Counted from the stretch's first letter, positions 7,167 to 15,885 are shown. The stretch is DNA of 35,522 bases from Pseudomonadota bacterium (GCA_021826065.1 JAKADY010000033.1:1-35522); one strand, 5' to 3'. The notes: generated by a model from the letters alone, not told the origin. Translations and numbers: made by a program.

Positions 7167-10100
7167 ATGAGCGCCCCCCAATTCGTCCACCTGCGCCTGC
7201 ACAGCGAGTTTTCCATCCACGACGGTATCGTGCGGGTGGAGGACGCGATCGCGCGTGCCCGCGAGGATGGCATGCCAGCCCTGGCGCTCACCGACCTGGC
7301 CAACGTCTTCGGCATGGTCAAGTTCTATACGGCGGCGCGCAAGATGGGGGTCAAGCCGCTGATCGGCTGTGACGTCTGGGTGGCGGCGCCAGCAGCTGCC
7401 GACAAGCCGCACCGTATGTTGCTGCTGGTGCAGAACCGGCGCGGCTATCTGACCCTGTGCGAGCTGCTCACGCGTGCCTACCGCGGCAACATCCACCGCG
7501 GCCGCGCCGTGATCGCGCCGGAATGGTTCGACACACTGGGCACCGATGGCCTGATCGCCCTGTCTGGCGGGCACTGGGGTGATGTGGGGATGGCGCTGCT
7601 CAACGATGCGCAGGCCACGGCCCGTGAGCTAGCGGAGCGCTGGGCGCGCCGTTTTCCTGATCGCTATTACCTGGAGATCCAGCGCAGTGGCCACCCCGAG
7701 GCCGAGTTCCATCTGGCCCAGGCGGTGGCCCTGGCCGATACGCTCGGTCTGCCGGTGGTGGCGACCCATCCGGTGCAGTTCCTGGCGCCGGATGACTTCA
7801 AGGCGCACGAGGCGCGGGTGTGCATCGCCGAGGGCTATGTCCTGGCCGATCGCCGCCGGCCGCGGCAGTTCACGCCAGAGCAGTACTTCAAGCGCCAGGC
7901 GGAGATGGCGGCGCTGTTCGCCGATCTGCCCGAGGCCCTGGCCAACAGCCTGGAGATCGCCCGGCGCTGCAACCTGACGCTGGAGCTGGGCAAGAGCAAG
8001 CTGCCCGCCTTTCCCACCCCGGGCGACATGGGGTTGGATGACTACCTACGGCAACGGGCCCGCGAGGGTCTGGCGGCGCGGCTCGAACAGCTCTACCCGG
8101 TGGTGTCCGAGCGTGCGGTGCGCACGCCCGAGTACGAAACGCGCCTGGAGACGGAGCTCAGCACCATCATCCAGATGGGCTTCGCCGGCTATTTCCTCAT
8201 CGTCGCCGACTTCATCAACTGGGCCAAACAAAACGGTGTGCCGGTGGGGCCGGGGCGCGGCTCGGGCGCGGGTTCGCTGGTGGCCTACGCCATTGGCATC
8301 ACCGATCTCGACCCCCTGCGCTACGCCCTGCTGTTCGAGCGCTTCCTTAACCCGGAGCGGGTGTCCATGCCCGACTTCGACATCGATTTCTGCCAGGACA
8401 ACCGCTGGCGGGTGATCGAGTACGTGCGCGAGAAATACGGGGCCGACGCGGTGTCGCAGATCGCCACCTTCGGCACCATGGCCGCGCGTGCGGTGGTGCG
8501 CGACGTCGGGCGGGTTCTCGACCTGCCTTACAACTTCTGTGACCAGTTGTCGAAGATGATCCCCTCGGCGCCGGGCAAGAACGTCACCCTGGCCCAGGCG
8601 CTGGAGGAGGTGCCCGAGCTGAAGGAACGCTACGAGCAGGAAGAGGAGGTGCGCGAGCTGATCGACCTGGCCCGACGGCTGGAGGGGCTCACCCGCAACG
8701 TCGGCATGCACGCCGGCGGCGTGCTGATCGCCCCGGGCAAGCTCACCGACTTCTGCCCGCTCTACTGCGCGGAGGGCTCGGACGCCGTCGTCTCGCAGCT
8801 CGACAAGGACGACGTCGAGAAGATCGGCCTGGTCAAGTTCGACTTCCTGGGCCTGCGCAACCTCACCATCATCGACCTCGCCCTCAAGTACATCCAGCGC
8901 CTGGACCCCAACAGCGAGGTGCGCCTCGATCGCTTGAGCTTCGATGATCCCGCGACCTATGCCCTACTGAAGAAGGCCAACACCACTGCCGTGTTCCAGC
9001 TGGAATCGGAGGGGATGAAAAAGCTGCTGGCGAAGCTCGAGCCCGACCGCTTCGAGGACATCATCGCCGTGCTCGCCCTCTACCGGCCGGGTCCGCTTGG
9101 CTCCGGCATGGTGGACGATTTCATCCAGCGCAAGAAGGGCAAACAGTCCATCGATTACTTCCATCCTGACCTGCAGGAGATCCTCGCGCCCACCTATGGC
9201 GTGATCGTCTACCAGGAGCAGGTCATGCAGATCTCGCAGGTCATCGGCGGTTACACCCTGGGCGGGGCCGACCTGCTGCGCCGGGCCATGGGCAAGAAGA
9301 AGCCCGAGGAGATGGCCAAGCATCGGGACATCTTCCGCGAAGGGGCGAAAAAGAAGGGCTACGACGAGCGGCTGGCGATGCAGCTCTTCGATCTGATGGA
9401 GAAATTCGCCGAGTATGGCTTCAACAAGTCGCACACCGCCGCCTATGCGGTGATCTCCTATCAGACCGCCTGGCTCAAGGCGCACCACACCGCCGCCTTC
9501 ATGGCCGCGACCCTCTCCTCCGACATGGACGACACCGACGCCGTCCACCTCTTCTACAAGGACGCCCTGGCGAATGGGCTGGAGGTCCTGGGGCCGGACA
9601 TCAACCTGTCGGAGTACCGCTTCGTGCCGGTGGACCGCCAGCGCATCCGCTATGGCTTGGGCGCCATCAAGGGCACGGGGGAGTCGGCCATCGCCAACAT
9701 CATCGCCGCGCGCGAGGCCGGTGGGCCCTTCACCGATCTGTTCGATTTCTGCCGTCGGGTCGACCGGCGCATCGTCAACCGGCGGGTGATTGAGGCCCTG
9801 GTGCGCGCCGGGGCCTTCGACCGCCTCAACGACGACCGTGCCAGCCTGCTCAACAGCGTCGGCCTGGCCCTGGAATGGGCGGAGAACCAGGCGCGCAATG
9901 CCGTGCAGGACAGCCTGTTCGGCGACGCCGCGACCGAGGCGCCGCCGGCCCTGGCCACCGTGCCGGCTTGGAGCCTCAGGGAGCGCCTGGTGCAGGAGAA
10001 GCTCGCCCTGGGCTTTTTCCGCAGCGGTCATCCCTTCGATGCCGACCGGGCCGAACTCGCCCCCATCCTGAGCCGGCCGCTGGCCCAGCTCGCCGCCCAG

Positions 10101-10604
10101 AACCAGCCACAGACCCTGGCCGGCACGGTCATGGCGGTGCGCACCCAGATGACCCGGCGGGGCAAGATGGCCTTCGTCCTTCTCGACGATGGCACGGCTC
10201 AGGTGGAGGTGGCCGTCTACAGCGAGCTCTACGAGCGCCATCGGGAGCGCATTCGCGAGGATCAGACCCTGGTCATCGTCGGCAAGGTCAGCCTCGACAG
10301 CTACACCGGCGGTCTGCGCGTCACCGCCGACGAGATCTACGACATGGAGCAGGCACGCACCCGTCACGCCCGCTGCCTGAAACTAAACCTCAACGGCAAC
10401 GCCGATGCCGGTAGGCTGATGCGGCTGCTGACCCCCTATCGCAGCGACGAGGCCGGCTGCCCCGTGGCCTTGCAATACCGGAATGCGGTCGCCGCCTGCG
10501 AGATCGACCTGGGCCAGCATTGGCGGGTCCGGCTGGCCGACCCCCTGCTCAGAGAGCTACGCGACATGCTGGACCCGGAAGGGGTTCAGGTCGTCTACTC
10601 ATAG
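7167..10604 (+). CDS. dnaE: DNA polymerase III subunit alpha
   Basis: The 1145-residue replicative polymerase catalytic subunit, close to the usual 1160. An N-terminal PHP domain (about 5-200, beginning FVHLRLHSEFSIHDGIV) is followed by the polymerase core. The catalytic P402-D403-F-D405-I-D is preceded by the VGPGRGSGAGSLVAYAIGIT palm motif. Next come the fingers (GFNKSHTAAYAVISYQTAWLK), a helix-hairpin-helix region and an OB fold at about 980-1060 (TLAGTVMAVRTQMTRRGKMAF). The C-terminal tail for tau binding is present. The start 55 nt after the CPBP gene shows only a weak ribosome site. The usual gammaproteobacterial neighbour accA does not follow; a non-coding stretch with a terminator does. 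Confidence 0.98.
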   Translation: MSAPQFVHLRLHSEFSIHDGIVRVEDAIARAREDGMPALALTDLANVFGMVKFYTAARKMGVKPLIGCDVWVAAPAAADKPHRMLLLVQNRRGYLTLCELLTRAYRGNIHRGRAVIAPEWFDTLGTDGLIALSGGHWGDVGMALLNDAQATARELAERWARRFPDRYYLEIQRSGHPEAEFHLAQAVALADTLGLPVVATHPVQFLAPDDFKAHEARVCIAEGYVLADRRRPRQFTPEQYFKRQAEMAALFADLPEALANSLEIARRCNLTLELGKSKLPAFPTPGDMGLDDYLRQRAREGLAARLEQLYPVVSERAVRTPEYETRLETELSTIIQMGFAGYFLIVADFINWAKQNGVPVGPGRGSGAGSLVAYAIGITDLDPLRYALLFERFLNPERVSMPDFDIDFCQDNRWRVIEYVREKYGADAVSQIATFGTMAARAVVRDVGRVLDLPYNFCDQLSKMIPSAPGKNVTLAQALEEVPELKERYEQEEEVRELIDLARRLEGLTRNVGMHAGGVLIAPGKLTDFCPLYCAEGSDAVVSQLDKDDVEKIGLVKFDFLGLRNLTIIDLALKYIQRLDPNSEVRLDRLSFDDPATYALLKKANTTAVFQLESEGMKKLLAKLEPDRFEDIIAVLALYRPGPLGSGMVDDFIQRKKGKQSIDYFHPDLQEILAPTYGVIVYQEQVMQISQVIGGYTLGGADLLRRAMGKKKPEEMAKHRDIFREGAKKKGYDERLAMQLFDLMEKFAEYGFNKSHTAAYAVISYQTAWLKAHHTAAFMAATLSSDMDDTDAVHLFYKDALANGLEVLGPDINLSEYRFVPVDRQRIRYGLGAIKGTGESAIANIIAAREAGGPFTDLFDFCRRVDRRIVNRRVIEALVRAGAFDRLNDDRASLLNSVGLALEWAENQARNAVQDSLFGDAATEAPPALATVPAWSLRERLVQEKLALGFFRSGHPFDADRAELAPILSRPLAQLAAQNQPQTLAGTVMAVRTQMTRRGKMAFVLLDDGTAQVEVAVYSELYERHRERIREDQTLVIVGKVSLDSYTGGLRVTADEIYDMEQARTRHARCLKLNLNGNADAGRLMRLLTPYRSDEAGCPVALQYRNAVAACEIDLGQHWRVRLADPLLRELRDMLDPEGVQVVYS

Positions 10605-10761
10605 GTGTCGTGCGCCCGGCGGACTGCCGAGGGTGCAAGATAAAAATCCAATGAATTCAAATTGTTGTGAGTTCATGCGGGCCGTGTTGCAGGGGTGCAA
10701 CGAAGCCCTGGCCCAGGCAGGCCCGAGGTCGAAAAGGGTTGCGCAGCAAATTGTTATATTA
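10605..10761. other. Intergenic region after dnaE
   Basis: First part of a 371-nt stretch without a protein gene (10605-10975). It is more AT-rich than its flanks. It holds a small hairpin GTTGCA-GGGG-TGCAAC (10686-10701) and the -35 part of the candidate promoter described next. The open frames crossing it show no ribosome site or similarity that I recognise. Confidence 0.5.
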
Positions 10762-10767
10762 GACAAT
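10739..10767 (+). promoter_or_regulatory. Candidate sigma70 promoter of the small RNA
   Basis: TTGCGC (10739-10744), a 17-nt spacer and GACAAT (10762-10767) match the -35/-10 layout at four of six positions each. Transcription would start near 10774. An overlapping TATATT (10756-10761) is an alternative -10 without a good -35. Confidence 0.4.
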
Positions 10768-10773
10768 GCTAAT

Positions 10774-10860
10774 GACACTGGTGCTCCGGTATCAGTGTTG
10801 TCTCCTCCATCCTCCTCCTTTGGTGGATTTCGCCCGATCATACCGATCGGGCTTTTTTTT
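10774..10860 (+). ncRNA. Candidate small RNA of about 87 nt ending in a strong intrinsic terminator
   Basis: From about 10774 a hairpin can form between ACACTG and CAGTGT (10775-10780 with 10793-10798), extended by G-U pairs. It is followed by a CU-rich unpaired linker at 10801-10819 made of CTCC repeats, then by the terminator at 10832-10860. No reading frame explains the segment. The CU-rich linker is complementary to Shine-Dalgarno sequences, a feature of several known regulatory small RNAs. An alternative reading is the attenuated leader of the gene at 10976. Existence and function are inferred from structure only. Confidence 0.45.
10832..10860 (+). terminator. Intrinsic terminator
   Basis: GCCCGATC (10832-10839) and GATCGGGC (10845-10852) form a perfect 8-bp stem with the 5-nt loop ATACC, followed at once by eight T (10853-10860). 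This is the strongest rho-independent terminator in the window. It ends either the dnaE transcript, 230 nt after its stop, or an independent small RNA. Confidence 0.93.
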
Positions 10861-10862
10861 GC

Positions 10863-10915
10863 CCTCATGCGGGCCCACCCGGCAGCGCGTACAATCCGTC
10901 GCAGGCCGCATGAGG
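10863..10915. repeat. Perfect 10-bp inverted repeat around a -10-like box
   Basis: CCTCATGCGG (10863-10872) and CCGCATGAGG (10906-10915) are perfect inverted copies, 33 nt apart. TACAAT (10890-10895), a good -10 box without a clear -35, lies between them. The layout could be an operator pair over the promoter of the downstream GYF/pentapeptide gene. Confidence 0.45.
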
Positions 10916-10975
10916 AGGTCATCGAGCGGCCGACCCTGTCGACGATCCCTTCATAGCAGGAATGGCCGTTGCCGC

Positions 10976-11881
10976 ATGAATCAGAGCCTCTGGTACATCC
11001 GCTCCGCGGCAGGCGACCAAGGGCCTTTTCCGTCCGGCCAGGTGGCCCAGTACGTCGAGCTGGGGCGTCTTGGCGCGGAGGACATGATCAGCCCGGATGG
11101 TGTGCATTGGGTGACGGTCGCGGACAGCGGCCAGTTCGACGAGGCCCTGCAGGTCCGGGCGCGGGCGGTGGCGGCCCAGGCAGGCGGTGAAGGCACCCCC
11201 GAGGACTGGGCACGGGAGCGCGCCCTGGCTCGGCTACGCTGGGCCGATGAACGGCGAGCGGCCGTGCCGGTGGCGGCAGAACGACCGGATGGGCGGGCGG
11301 GCGAGTCGGTGGCCCTGCTGTCGTTGCGGCAGGATCATGACCTCACGCAAGTCCAGACGCAGCAGGCCGTGCACCGCCATCCGGCGTATCGCTACGCCGG
11401 GCTGGCCGGCCTGGTCCTGGCCGCGATCGCCGTTGCGCTCTGGTACGGCCAGAGCCGTCAACCCGAGCCCGCGACGGCGCCGCTGCTGTCGGCGCCCGAC
11501 TGTACAGCGCCGCCGGCCGCTTATGTCAACTGGCAGGGGTGTGACAAGCGCTGGGCGACACTGCGCGGACGCGACCTCAAGGGTGCCCGCCTGAACAGCG
11601 GCCGGCTCGATGCCGCCGCCTTGGATCAGACGGATCTCAGCTATGCCGACCTGCGCAGGGCCAGCCTGCGCGGCACCAGCCTGCGCCGGGCGCGTCTGAT
11701 CGGCGCCGACCTCACCGGCGCCGACCTCACCGGCGCCGACCTCACTGGGGCGGTGCTGGACTACGCCAGTCTGTCCGGCGCAAGGGTGAGCGGGGTGCGC
11801 TGGACGGAGGCGCGTTTGAGCAAGACGGTCTGGGTCGACGGCCGGGTCTGTGCGCCCGTTTCGATCGGCGAGTGCCGCTGA
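10976..11881 (+). CDS. GYF-like / transmembrane / pentapeptide-repeat protein
   Basis: A 301-residue protein of unrecognised function with three parts. Residues 1-60 resemble the bacterial GYF_2 domain (SLWYIRSAAGDQGPFPSGQV, with W45 in a PDGVHWVTV strand). Residues 61-138 are a charged linker. A transmembrane helix covers about 139-157 (YAGLAGLVLAAIAVALWYG). A pentapeptide-repeat beta-helix covers about 196-285, read as A(D/N)LxG units (ADLTGADLTGADLTGA). The topology should put the GYF domain in the cytoplasm and the repeats in the periplasm. Four cysteines (176, 189, 292, 300) flank the repeats and could form disulphides. ATG 10976 is chosen because the GYF fold starts there; an in-frame ATG at 10910 would add 22 Arg/Ser-rich residues. 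The ribosome site is weak. Confidence 0.75.
   Translation: MNQSLWYIRSAAGDQGPFPSGQVAQYVELGRLGAEDMISPDGVHWVTVADSGQFDEALQVRARAVAAQAGGEGTPEDWARERALARLRWADERRAAVPVAAERPDGRAGESVALLSLRQDHDLTQVQTQQAVHRHPAYRYAGLAGLVLAAIAVALWYGQSRQPEPATAPLLSAPDCTAPPAAYVNWQGCDKRWATLRGRDLKGARLNSGRLDAAALDQTDLSYADLRRASLRGTSLRRARLIGADLTGADLTGADLTGAVLDYASLSGARVSGVRWTEARLSKTVWVDGRVCAPVSIGECR
11702..11746 (+). repeat. Three tandem 15-bp repeats inside the pentapeptide gene
   Basis: GGCGCCGACCTCACC occurs at 11702-11716, 11717-11731 and, with one final-base change, 11732-11746. Each unit encodes GADLT. The near identity at DNA level, synonymous positions included, points to recent slippage growth of the repeat helix. Confidence 0.9.
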
Positions 11882-11889
11882 GGCCGCCC

Positions 11890-12675
11890 ATGCAGCTCAT
11901 CGCCTCGCGGCAAAACCAGCGCTACCGCGCCTTGCGCGACCTGGCCGAGGACAAACGGGCGCGCCGGCAGCGGGGTGAGACCCTGCTCGACGGGGAACAT
12001 CTGCTGCAGGTCGCACGCACTGCCGGCGCGGCCGTTCGTACACTCATCGCCACCCCCGAAGTGCAGGCCACGGGAAGACTCGATGCCTGGCGCGCCACCT
12101 GGCCGCAGGCCGAGACGATCCTGCTCGCCGAGCCACTGCTGCGTGCGCTGGCGCCGACCCAGACCCCGACCGGGATCATGGCCGTGGTCGCCATCCCCCG
12201 GCCGGCCGGCCGCACGCCGCGCTGCGTGGTGCTCCTGGAGGACATCCAGGACCCTGGAAACCTGGGTGCAATCCTGCGCACCGCGGCGGCGGCGGGGGTG
12301 GACGCGGCCTATCTCTCGCCGGGCTGCTGCGAGGCCTGGTCCCCCAAGGCCCTGCGCGGGGGGCAGGGCGCACAGTTGCTCATCGACGTGTACGAGGGCG
12401 TCGATCTCACGGCCTGGGTGCACGCCTGGCGGCGGCCCTGTCACGCCGCCGTGCTGGGGGCGGCGCGGTCGCTGTATACGCTCGACTTACGGGGGGACTG
12501 CGCCTTCGTCTTCGGCAACGAGGGGGCTGGCCTGAGTTCGCAACTGCGGGCGGTCTGTGTGCCCTTCAGCATACCCATGCCGGGGCGCACCGAGTCGCTC
12601 AACGTGGCGGCCGCCGCCGCAGTCTGCCTGTTCGAGCGGGTGCGGCAGCTGCAAGGGCAGGGGGCCGCCGGCTGA
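11890..12675 (+). CDS. SpoU/TrmH-family RNA 2'-O-methyltransferase
   Basis: A 261-residue SPOUT methyltransferase that should methylate ribose 2'-OH in tRNA or 23S rRNA using S-adenosylmethionine. An N-terminal substrate-binding domain (1-100; SRQNQRYRALRDL, LLDGEHLL) precedes the knotted catalytic domain. Motif 1 is DPGNLGAILRTA (121-132) with N124 and R130. Motif 2 is FVFGNEGAGLS (206-216). Motif 3 is SIPMPGRTESLNVAAAAAV (227-245). The N-terminal region resembles 23S rRNA G2251/TrmH-like enzymes of the TsnR/RlmB kind; the exact target is not clear. ATG 11890 is preferred to GTG 11872 because the family homology begins at MQLI and GAGG lies upstream. It begins 8 nt after the previous stop and converges with efp. 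Confidence 0.92.
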   Translation: MQLIASRQNQRYRALRDLAEDKRARRQRGETLLDGEHLLQVARTAGAAVRTLIATPEVQATGRLDAWRATWPQAETILLAEPLLRALAPTQTPTGIMAVVAIPRPAGRTPRCVVLLEDIQDPGNLGAILRTAAAAGVDAAYLSPGCCEAWSPKALRGGQGAQLLIDVYEGVDLTAWVHAWRRPCHAAVLGAARSLYTLDLRGDCAFVFGNEGAGLSSQLRAVCVPFSIPMPGRTESLNVAAAAAVCLFERVRQLQGQGAAG

Positions 12676-12680
12676 ACCGG

Positions 12681-12703
12681 CGCGGGTGGGTGCCGCACCC
12701 GCG
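12681..12703. terminator. Hairpin between convergent methyltransferase and efp genes
   Basis: CGCGGGTG (12681-12688) pairs perfectly with CACCCGCG (12696-12703), loop 7 nt. It lies 6 nt after one stop and 26 nt from the other in a 54-nt convergent gap. There is no T tract on either side, so termination efficiency is uncertain. Confidence 0.5.
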
Positions 12704-12729
12704 GGGCCGAGGCCGTGTATGGTTCGGTC

Positions 12730-13293
12730 TCAGGCCTTGACGCGGTTGCGGTATTCGCCGGTGGCGGTGTCGATCTCGATCTTGTCGCCGATCTCGACGA
12801 AGGCCGGCACCGAGACCTCCAGGCCGGTCGGCTTGATGCGGGCCGGCTTCATCACCTTGCCCGTGGTGTCGCCCTTGACGGCCGGCTCGGTGTATTCGAC
12901 CTCACGCACCACCGTGGTCGGCAGTTCGACGGCGATCGCCTTGCCGTTGTAGAACACCAGCTCGCAAGGCATGCCGTCCTCGAGATATTTGAGGGCATCG
13001 CCCATGCTCTCGGCCTCGACCTCGTACTGGTTGTAGTCGGCGTCCATGAAGACGTACATCGGGTCGGCGTAGTAGGAGTAGGTGCACTCCTTGCGTTCCA
13101 ACACCACGACCTCGAACTTCTCGTCGGCCTTGTAGACGGTCTCGGTGGCGGCGCCGGTGAGCAGGTTCTTGAGCTTCATCTTCACCACCGAGGCGTTGCG
13201 GCCGGATTTGCTGAATTCGGCCTTCTGCACCACCAGCGGCGCGTTGTTGACCATGATCACGTTGCCTGCGCGCAGTTCCTGTGCGGTTTTCAT
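12730..13293 (-). CDS. efp: Elongation factor P, arginine-32 type
   Basis: A 187-residue elongation factor P, which rescues ribosomes stalled on polyproline. A KOW-like domain I is followed by two OB domains (e.g. [21 protein letters not shown]... near 125-145 and a C-terminal [16 protein letters not shown]). The loop that reaches the peptidyl-transferase centre reads S28-K-S-G-R32-N-A, so the modified residue is Arg32 and not the lysine of the E. coli type. Arg32 EF-Ps are rhamnosylated by EarP, whose gene lies directly upstream on the same strand (37-nt gap), so modifier and substrate are probably co-transcribed. The start at 13293 matches the family N-terminus ([13 protein letters not shown]). 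Confidence 0.98.
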   Translation of the reverse strand: MKTAQELRAGNVIMVNNAPLVVQKAEFSKSGRNASVVKMKLKNLLTGAATETVYKADEKFEVVVLERKECTYSYYADPMYVFMDADYNQYEVEAESMGDALKYLEDGMPCELVFYNGKAIAVELPTTVVREVEYTEPAVKGDTTGKVMKPARIKPTGLEVSVPAFVEIGDKIEIDTATGEYRNRVKA

Positions 13294-13330
13294 GCGGTAC
13301 CTTGGAAATCGTCGAAAAATCAGCCTTACA

Positions 13331-14476
13331 TTATAACTTGGATTCGCAGAACCGGACCAGGCGGCTGGCCAGGTCCTCCTGGCTGGCGAGCCCTTCTGCC
13401 CAGCGCGCGGCATGTTCGCGCAGGCAGGCCTCTTGCTCGACCGCGGCCGGCCAGTCGAGCGCGTCCACATCCCCGGCGTTCCACGCCCTCCACAAGCGCT
13501 CGAGCGGGCGGGCACAGCCCTGGGCCAGCCCCTGCAGGTAGCGTTGCATGAAGGCCTCGAGCTTGGGCCAGTGGGCACCATCCTGCTGGGGGTATGCCTG
13601 CCAGACCATGGGGCGTCCGGCCCATTGGGCGCGTACACAGGAGTCCTCGCCGCGCACGAAGTTCCAATCGCAGGCCCAGAGCAGACGGTCGTAGCGGTCC
13701 TGCGGCAGCATGGGTAGACAGTGCACGGTCAGCGCCCCGCGCTGCAGGGCCTGCCGGGGCATCGGATCGGCGGCACCGAAGAAGTGGGCCACCCCCTCCA
13801 GGCTGCGTCCGGCCGGCACCAGGCAGCGGATGCGCCGCGGGCCTGCGGCCCATTGCTGCAACAACGCGGCGACGGCCGGATTTTCATAGCCGAACAGGGA
13901 GATGCGCAGTTCATCGTGCGTCCTCGGTGGTAGGCCGAGTGACTTCCAGAATTCGGCCTCGGCCGTGGGTGAGGCCTGGAACGTCCTCACCCGGTCGATC
14001 AGGCCTGCCTCGCGCAACAGTCCGCCGGTGTCCGCAGTGTAGCCGGGGAAGAAAAACCATTGGGTGAGGGGCAGGCGCGGGTGCGGCGAGGGCAGGCCGT
14101 GACAGCCGGCCACCCAGTCCTCGGCGCTCAGGTACTCGAGGTTGACCCAGACCGGTGGCGGGTGGCGCTTTGCCATGGCCTGCAGGTAATTGTCCGGGGT
14201 GCGGCAGGCTAAGGCCTCGATCACCACGTCGGCTGGGGCGATGTCGGGAAAGGGCCGGGGCCAGAGATGCACCTCCACCCCTTCGAGCCACTGTTGTGAC
14301 CGGCCTACCTCGATCTCTGGCCGCAGGGCATGGAAGCTGGCGAGGTCGTCCACCCACAGGCGCACCCTGAGGGCGTGTTCCTGCGCCAACTGGCGGGCGA
14401 GCCGCCAGCTCACGCCGATGTCGCCATAGTTGTCGACGACGCTGCAGAAGATGTCCCAATGTTCCAGCCGCCGCAT
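13331..14476 (-). CDS. earP: EF-P arginine rhamnosyltransferase
   Basis: A 381-residue GT-B inverting glycosyltransferase (DUF2331), which transfers L-rhamnose from dTDP-rhamnose to Arg32 of EF-P. The N-terminal signature [24 protein letters not shown] contains the conserved D15-N-Y-G-D19. The C-terminal nucleotide-sugar site is recognisable in [26 protein letters not shown]. It is followed 37 nt later by efp. It diverges from radA with only 53 nt between the two starts, so both promoters lie in that gap. The enzymes that make dTDP-rhamnose are not in the window. Confidence 0.97.
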   Translation of the reverse strand: MRRLEHWDIFCSVVDNYGDIGVSWRLARQLAQEHALRVRLWVDDLASFHALRPEIEVGRSQQWLEGVEVHLWPRPFPDIAPADVVIEALACRTPDNYLQAMAKRHPPPVWVNLEYLSAEDWVAGCHGLPSPHPRLPLTQWFFFPGYTADTGGLLREAGLIDRVRTFQASPTAEAEFWKSLGLPPRTHDELRISLFGYENPAVAALLQQWAAGPRRIRCLVPAGRSLEGVAHFFGAADPMPRQALQRGALTVHCLPMLPQDRYDRLLWACDWNFVRGEDSCVRAQWAGRPMVWQAYPQQDGAHWPKLEAFMQRYLQGLAQGCARPLERLWRAWNAGDVDALDWPAAVEQEACLREHAARWAEGLASQEDLASRLVRFCESKL

Positions 14477-14529
14477 GCCGGCATTATGGGCGGTTTGAGT
14501 GAGACCGGGGTCCTCGGGTATAAGGTGGC

Positions 14530-15885
14530 ATGAGCAAGGAGAAGACCATCTACGTCTGCCAGGCGTGCGGTGGCCAGACCAGCAAGTGGCAGGGCCAATG
14601 CCCGCACTGCCTGGCCTGGAACAGCCTGACCGAGACGGCGGCCGAGAGCGGGCCCGCCCGCTTCCGGCCCCTGGCGGCGACGGGCGGCATCCAGCGCCTG
14701 ACCGAGGTGCAGGCGCGGGAGACCGCCCGCCTTGCCACTGGACTCGCGGAGTTCGACCGCGTCCTCGGCGGCGGCATGGTGGAGGGGGGGGTGGTGCTGC
14801 TGGGCGGCGACCCCGGCATCGGCAAGTCCACCCTGCTGCTGCAGGCCCTGGCCGCCATGTCCGCCCGCCACAAGACCCTTTATGTTAGCGGCGAGGAGTC
14901 GGCCGACCAGGTCGCGCTGCGGGCGCGGCGTCTGGGCCTGACGGACGCGGACATCCCGCTGCTCACCGAGATCCGGCTGGAGGCCATCCTCGCCACGCTC
15001 ACGGCCGAGCGACCGCAGATCGCGGTGATCGACTCCATTCAGACCCTGTACACGGAACAACTGCAATCCGCCCCCGGCAGCGTGGCCCAGGTGCGCGAGT
15101 GCGCCCAGTCCCTCACCCGGCATGCCAAGGCGAGCGGCACCGCCCTGGTCCTGGTGGGCCACGTCACCAAGGAGGGCGCCCTGGCCGGGCCGCGTGTGCT
15201 GGAGCACATCGTCGACACCGTGCTCTATTTCGAGGGCGACACCGCCTCCAGCTTCCGCCTGATCCGCGCCTTCAAGAACCGCTTCGGTGCCGTCAACGAG
15301 CTGGGGGTGTTCGCCATGACCGATCGGGGCTTGAAGGGCGTGGCCAACCCCTCGGCCCTGTTCCTCGCCCGCGACACGCGAGAGGTGCCCGGTTCCTGCG
15401 TGGTTGTCGCCCAGGAGGGCACGCGGCCGCTGCTGGTGGAGATCCAGGCCCTGGTGGATAGCGCGGCGAGCCCCAACCCGCGCCGGCTCACCGTCGGGCT
15501 GGACCCCAACCGGCTGGCCATGCTGCTGGCCGTCCTGCACCGCCACGGCGGCATCGCCTGCTATGACCAGGACGTCTTCGTCAACGCCGTGGGCGGGGTG
15601 CGGATCAACGAGCCCGCGGCCGACCTCGCGGTGCTGCTGGCCGTGGTCTCTTCATTCAGAAACAAACCATTGCCGCACAAACTTGCAGCGTTTGGTGAAG
15701 TCGGTCTCGGCGGTGAGGTGCGCCCCGTGCAGCGCGGCCAGGAGCGGCTCAAGGAGGCGGCCAAGCTGGGCTTCAGCCAGGTGCTGGCGCCACGCGCCAA
15801 CCTGCCGCGCCAGATCCCCGCCAACATGAGCGTGCAGGGGGTCGGCACCCTGGCCGAGGCCCTGGCCTATCTGCGCGATCTCTGA
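14530..15885 (+). CDS. radA: DNA repair protein RadA (Sms)
   Basis: A 451-residue RecA-like, DnaB-type helicase that promotes branch migration in recombination. Domains in order: a C4 zinc finger C10-x2-C13...C24-x2-C27; an ATPase with Walker A GGDPGIGKST (92-101) and Walker B-like IAVIDSIQTLY; the RadA signature K249-N-R-F-G253; and a C-terminal Lon-protease-like domain without catalytic serine (NAVGGVRINEPAADLAVLLAV...). Length is normal. ATG 14530 is preceded by a weak site. It converges with the SDR gene with a 21-nt gap. Confidence 0.97.
   Translation: MSKEKTIYVCQACGGQTSKWQGQCPHCLAWNSLTETAAESGPARFRPLAATGGIQRLTEVQARETARLATGLAEFDRVLGGGMVEGGVVLLGGDPGIGKSTLLLQALAAMSARHKTLYVSGEESADQVALRARRLGLTDADIPLLTEIRLEAILATLTAERPQIAVIDSIQTLYTEQLQSAPGSVAQVRECAQSLTRHAKASGTALVLVGHVTKEGALAGPRVLEHIVDTVLYFEGDTASSFRLIRAFKNRFGAVNELGVFAMTDRGLKGVANPSALFLARDTREVPGSCVVVAQEGTRPLLVEIQALVDSAASPNPRRLTVGLDPNRLAMLLAVLHRHGGIACYDQDVFVNAVGGVRINEPAADLAVLLAVVSSFRNKPLPHKLAAFGEVGLGGEVRPVQRGQERLKEAAKLGFSQVLAPRANLPRQIPANMSVQGVGTLAEALAYLRDL

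Noticed and set aside
8964-10367. Minus-strand frame opposite dnaE
   Set aside because: Shadow of dnaE; no domain and no ribosome site.
10483-10956. Plus-strand frame over the dnaE end and the non-coding region
   Set aside because: It overlaps dnaE in another frame and runs through the terminator hairpin and T run.
11702-11746. CRISPR-like short repeats
   Set aside because: The 15-bp units are directly adjacent with no spacers and encode the pentapeptide helix.
12902-13290. Possible second EF-P-like gene (YeiP)
   Set aside because: Only one complete EF-P is encoded; Arg32 and EarP adjacency identify it as the canonical protein.
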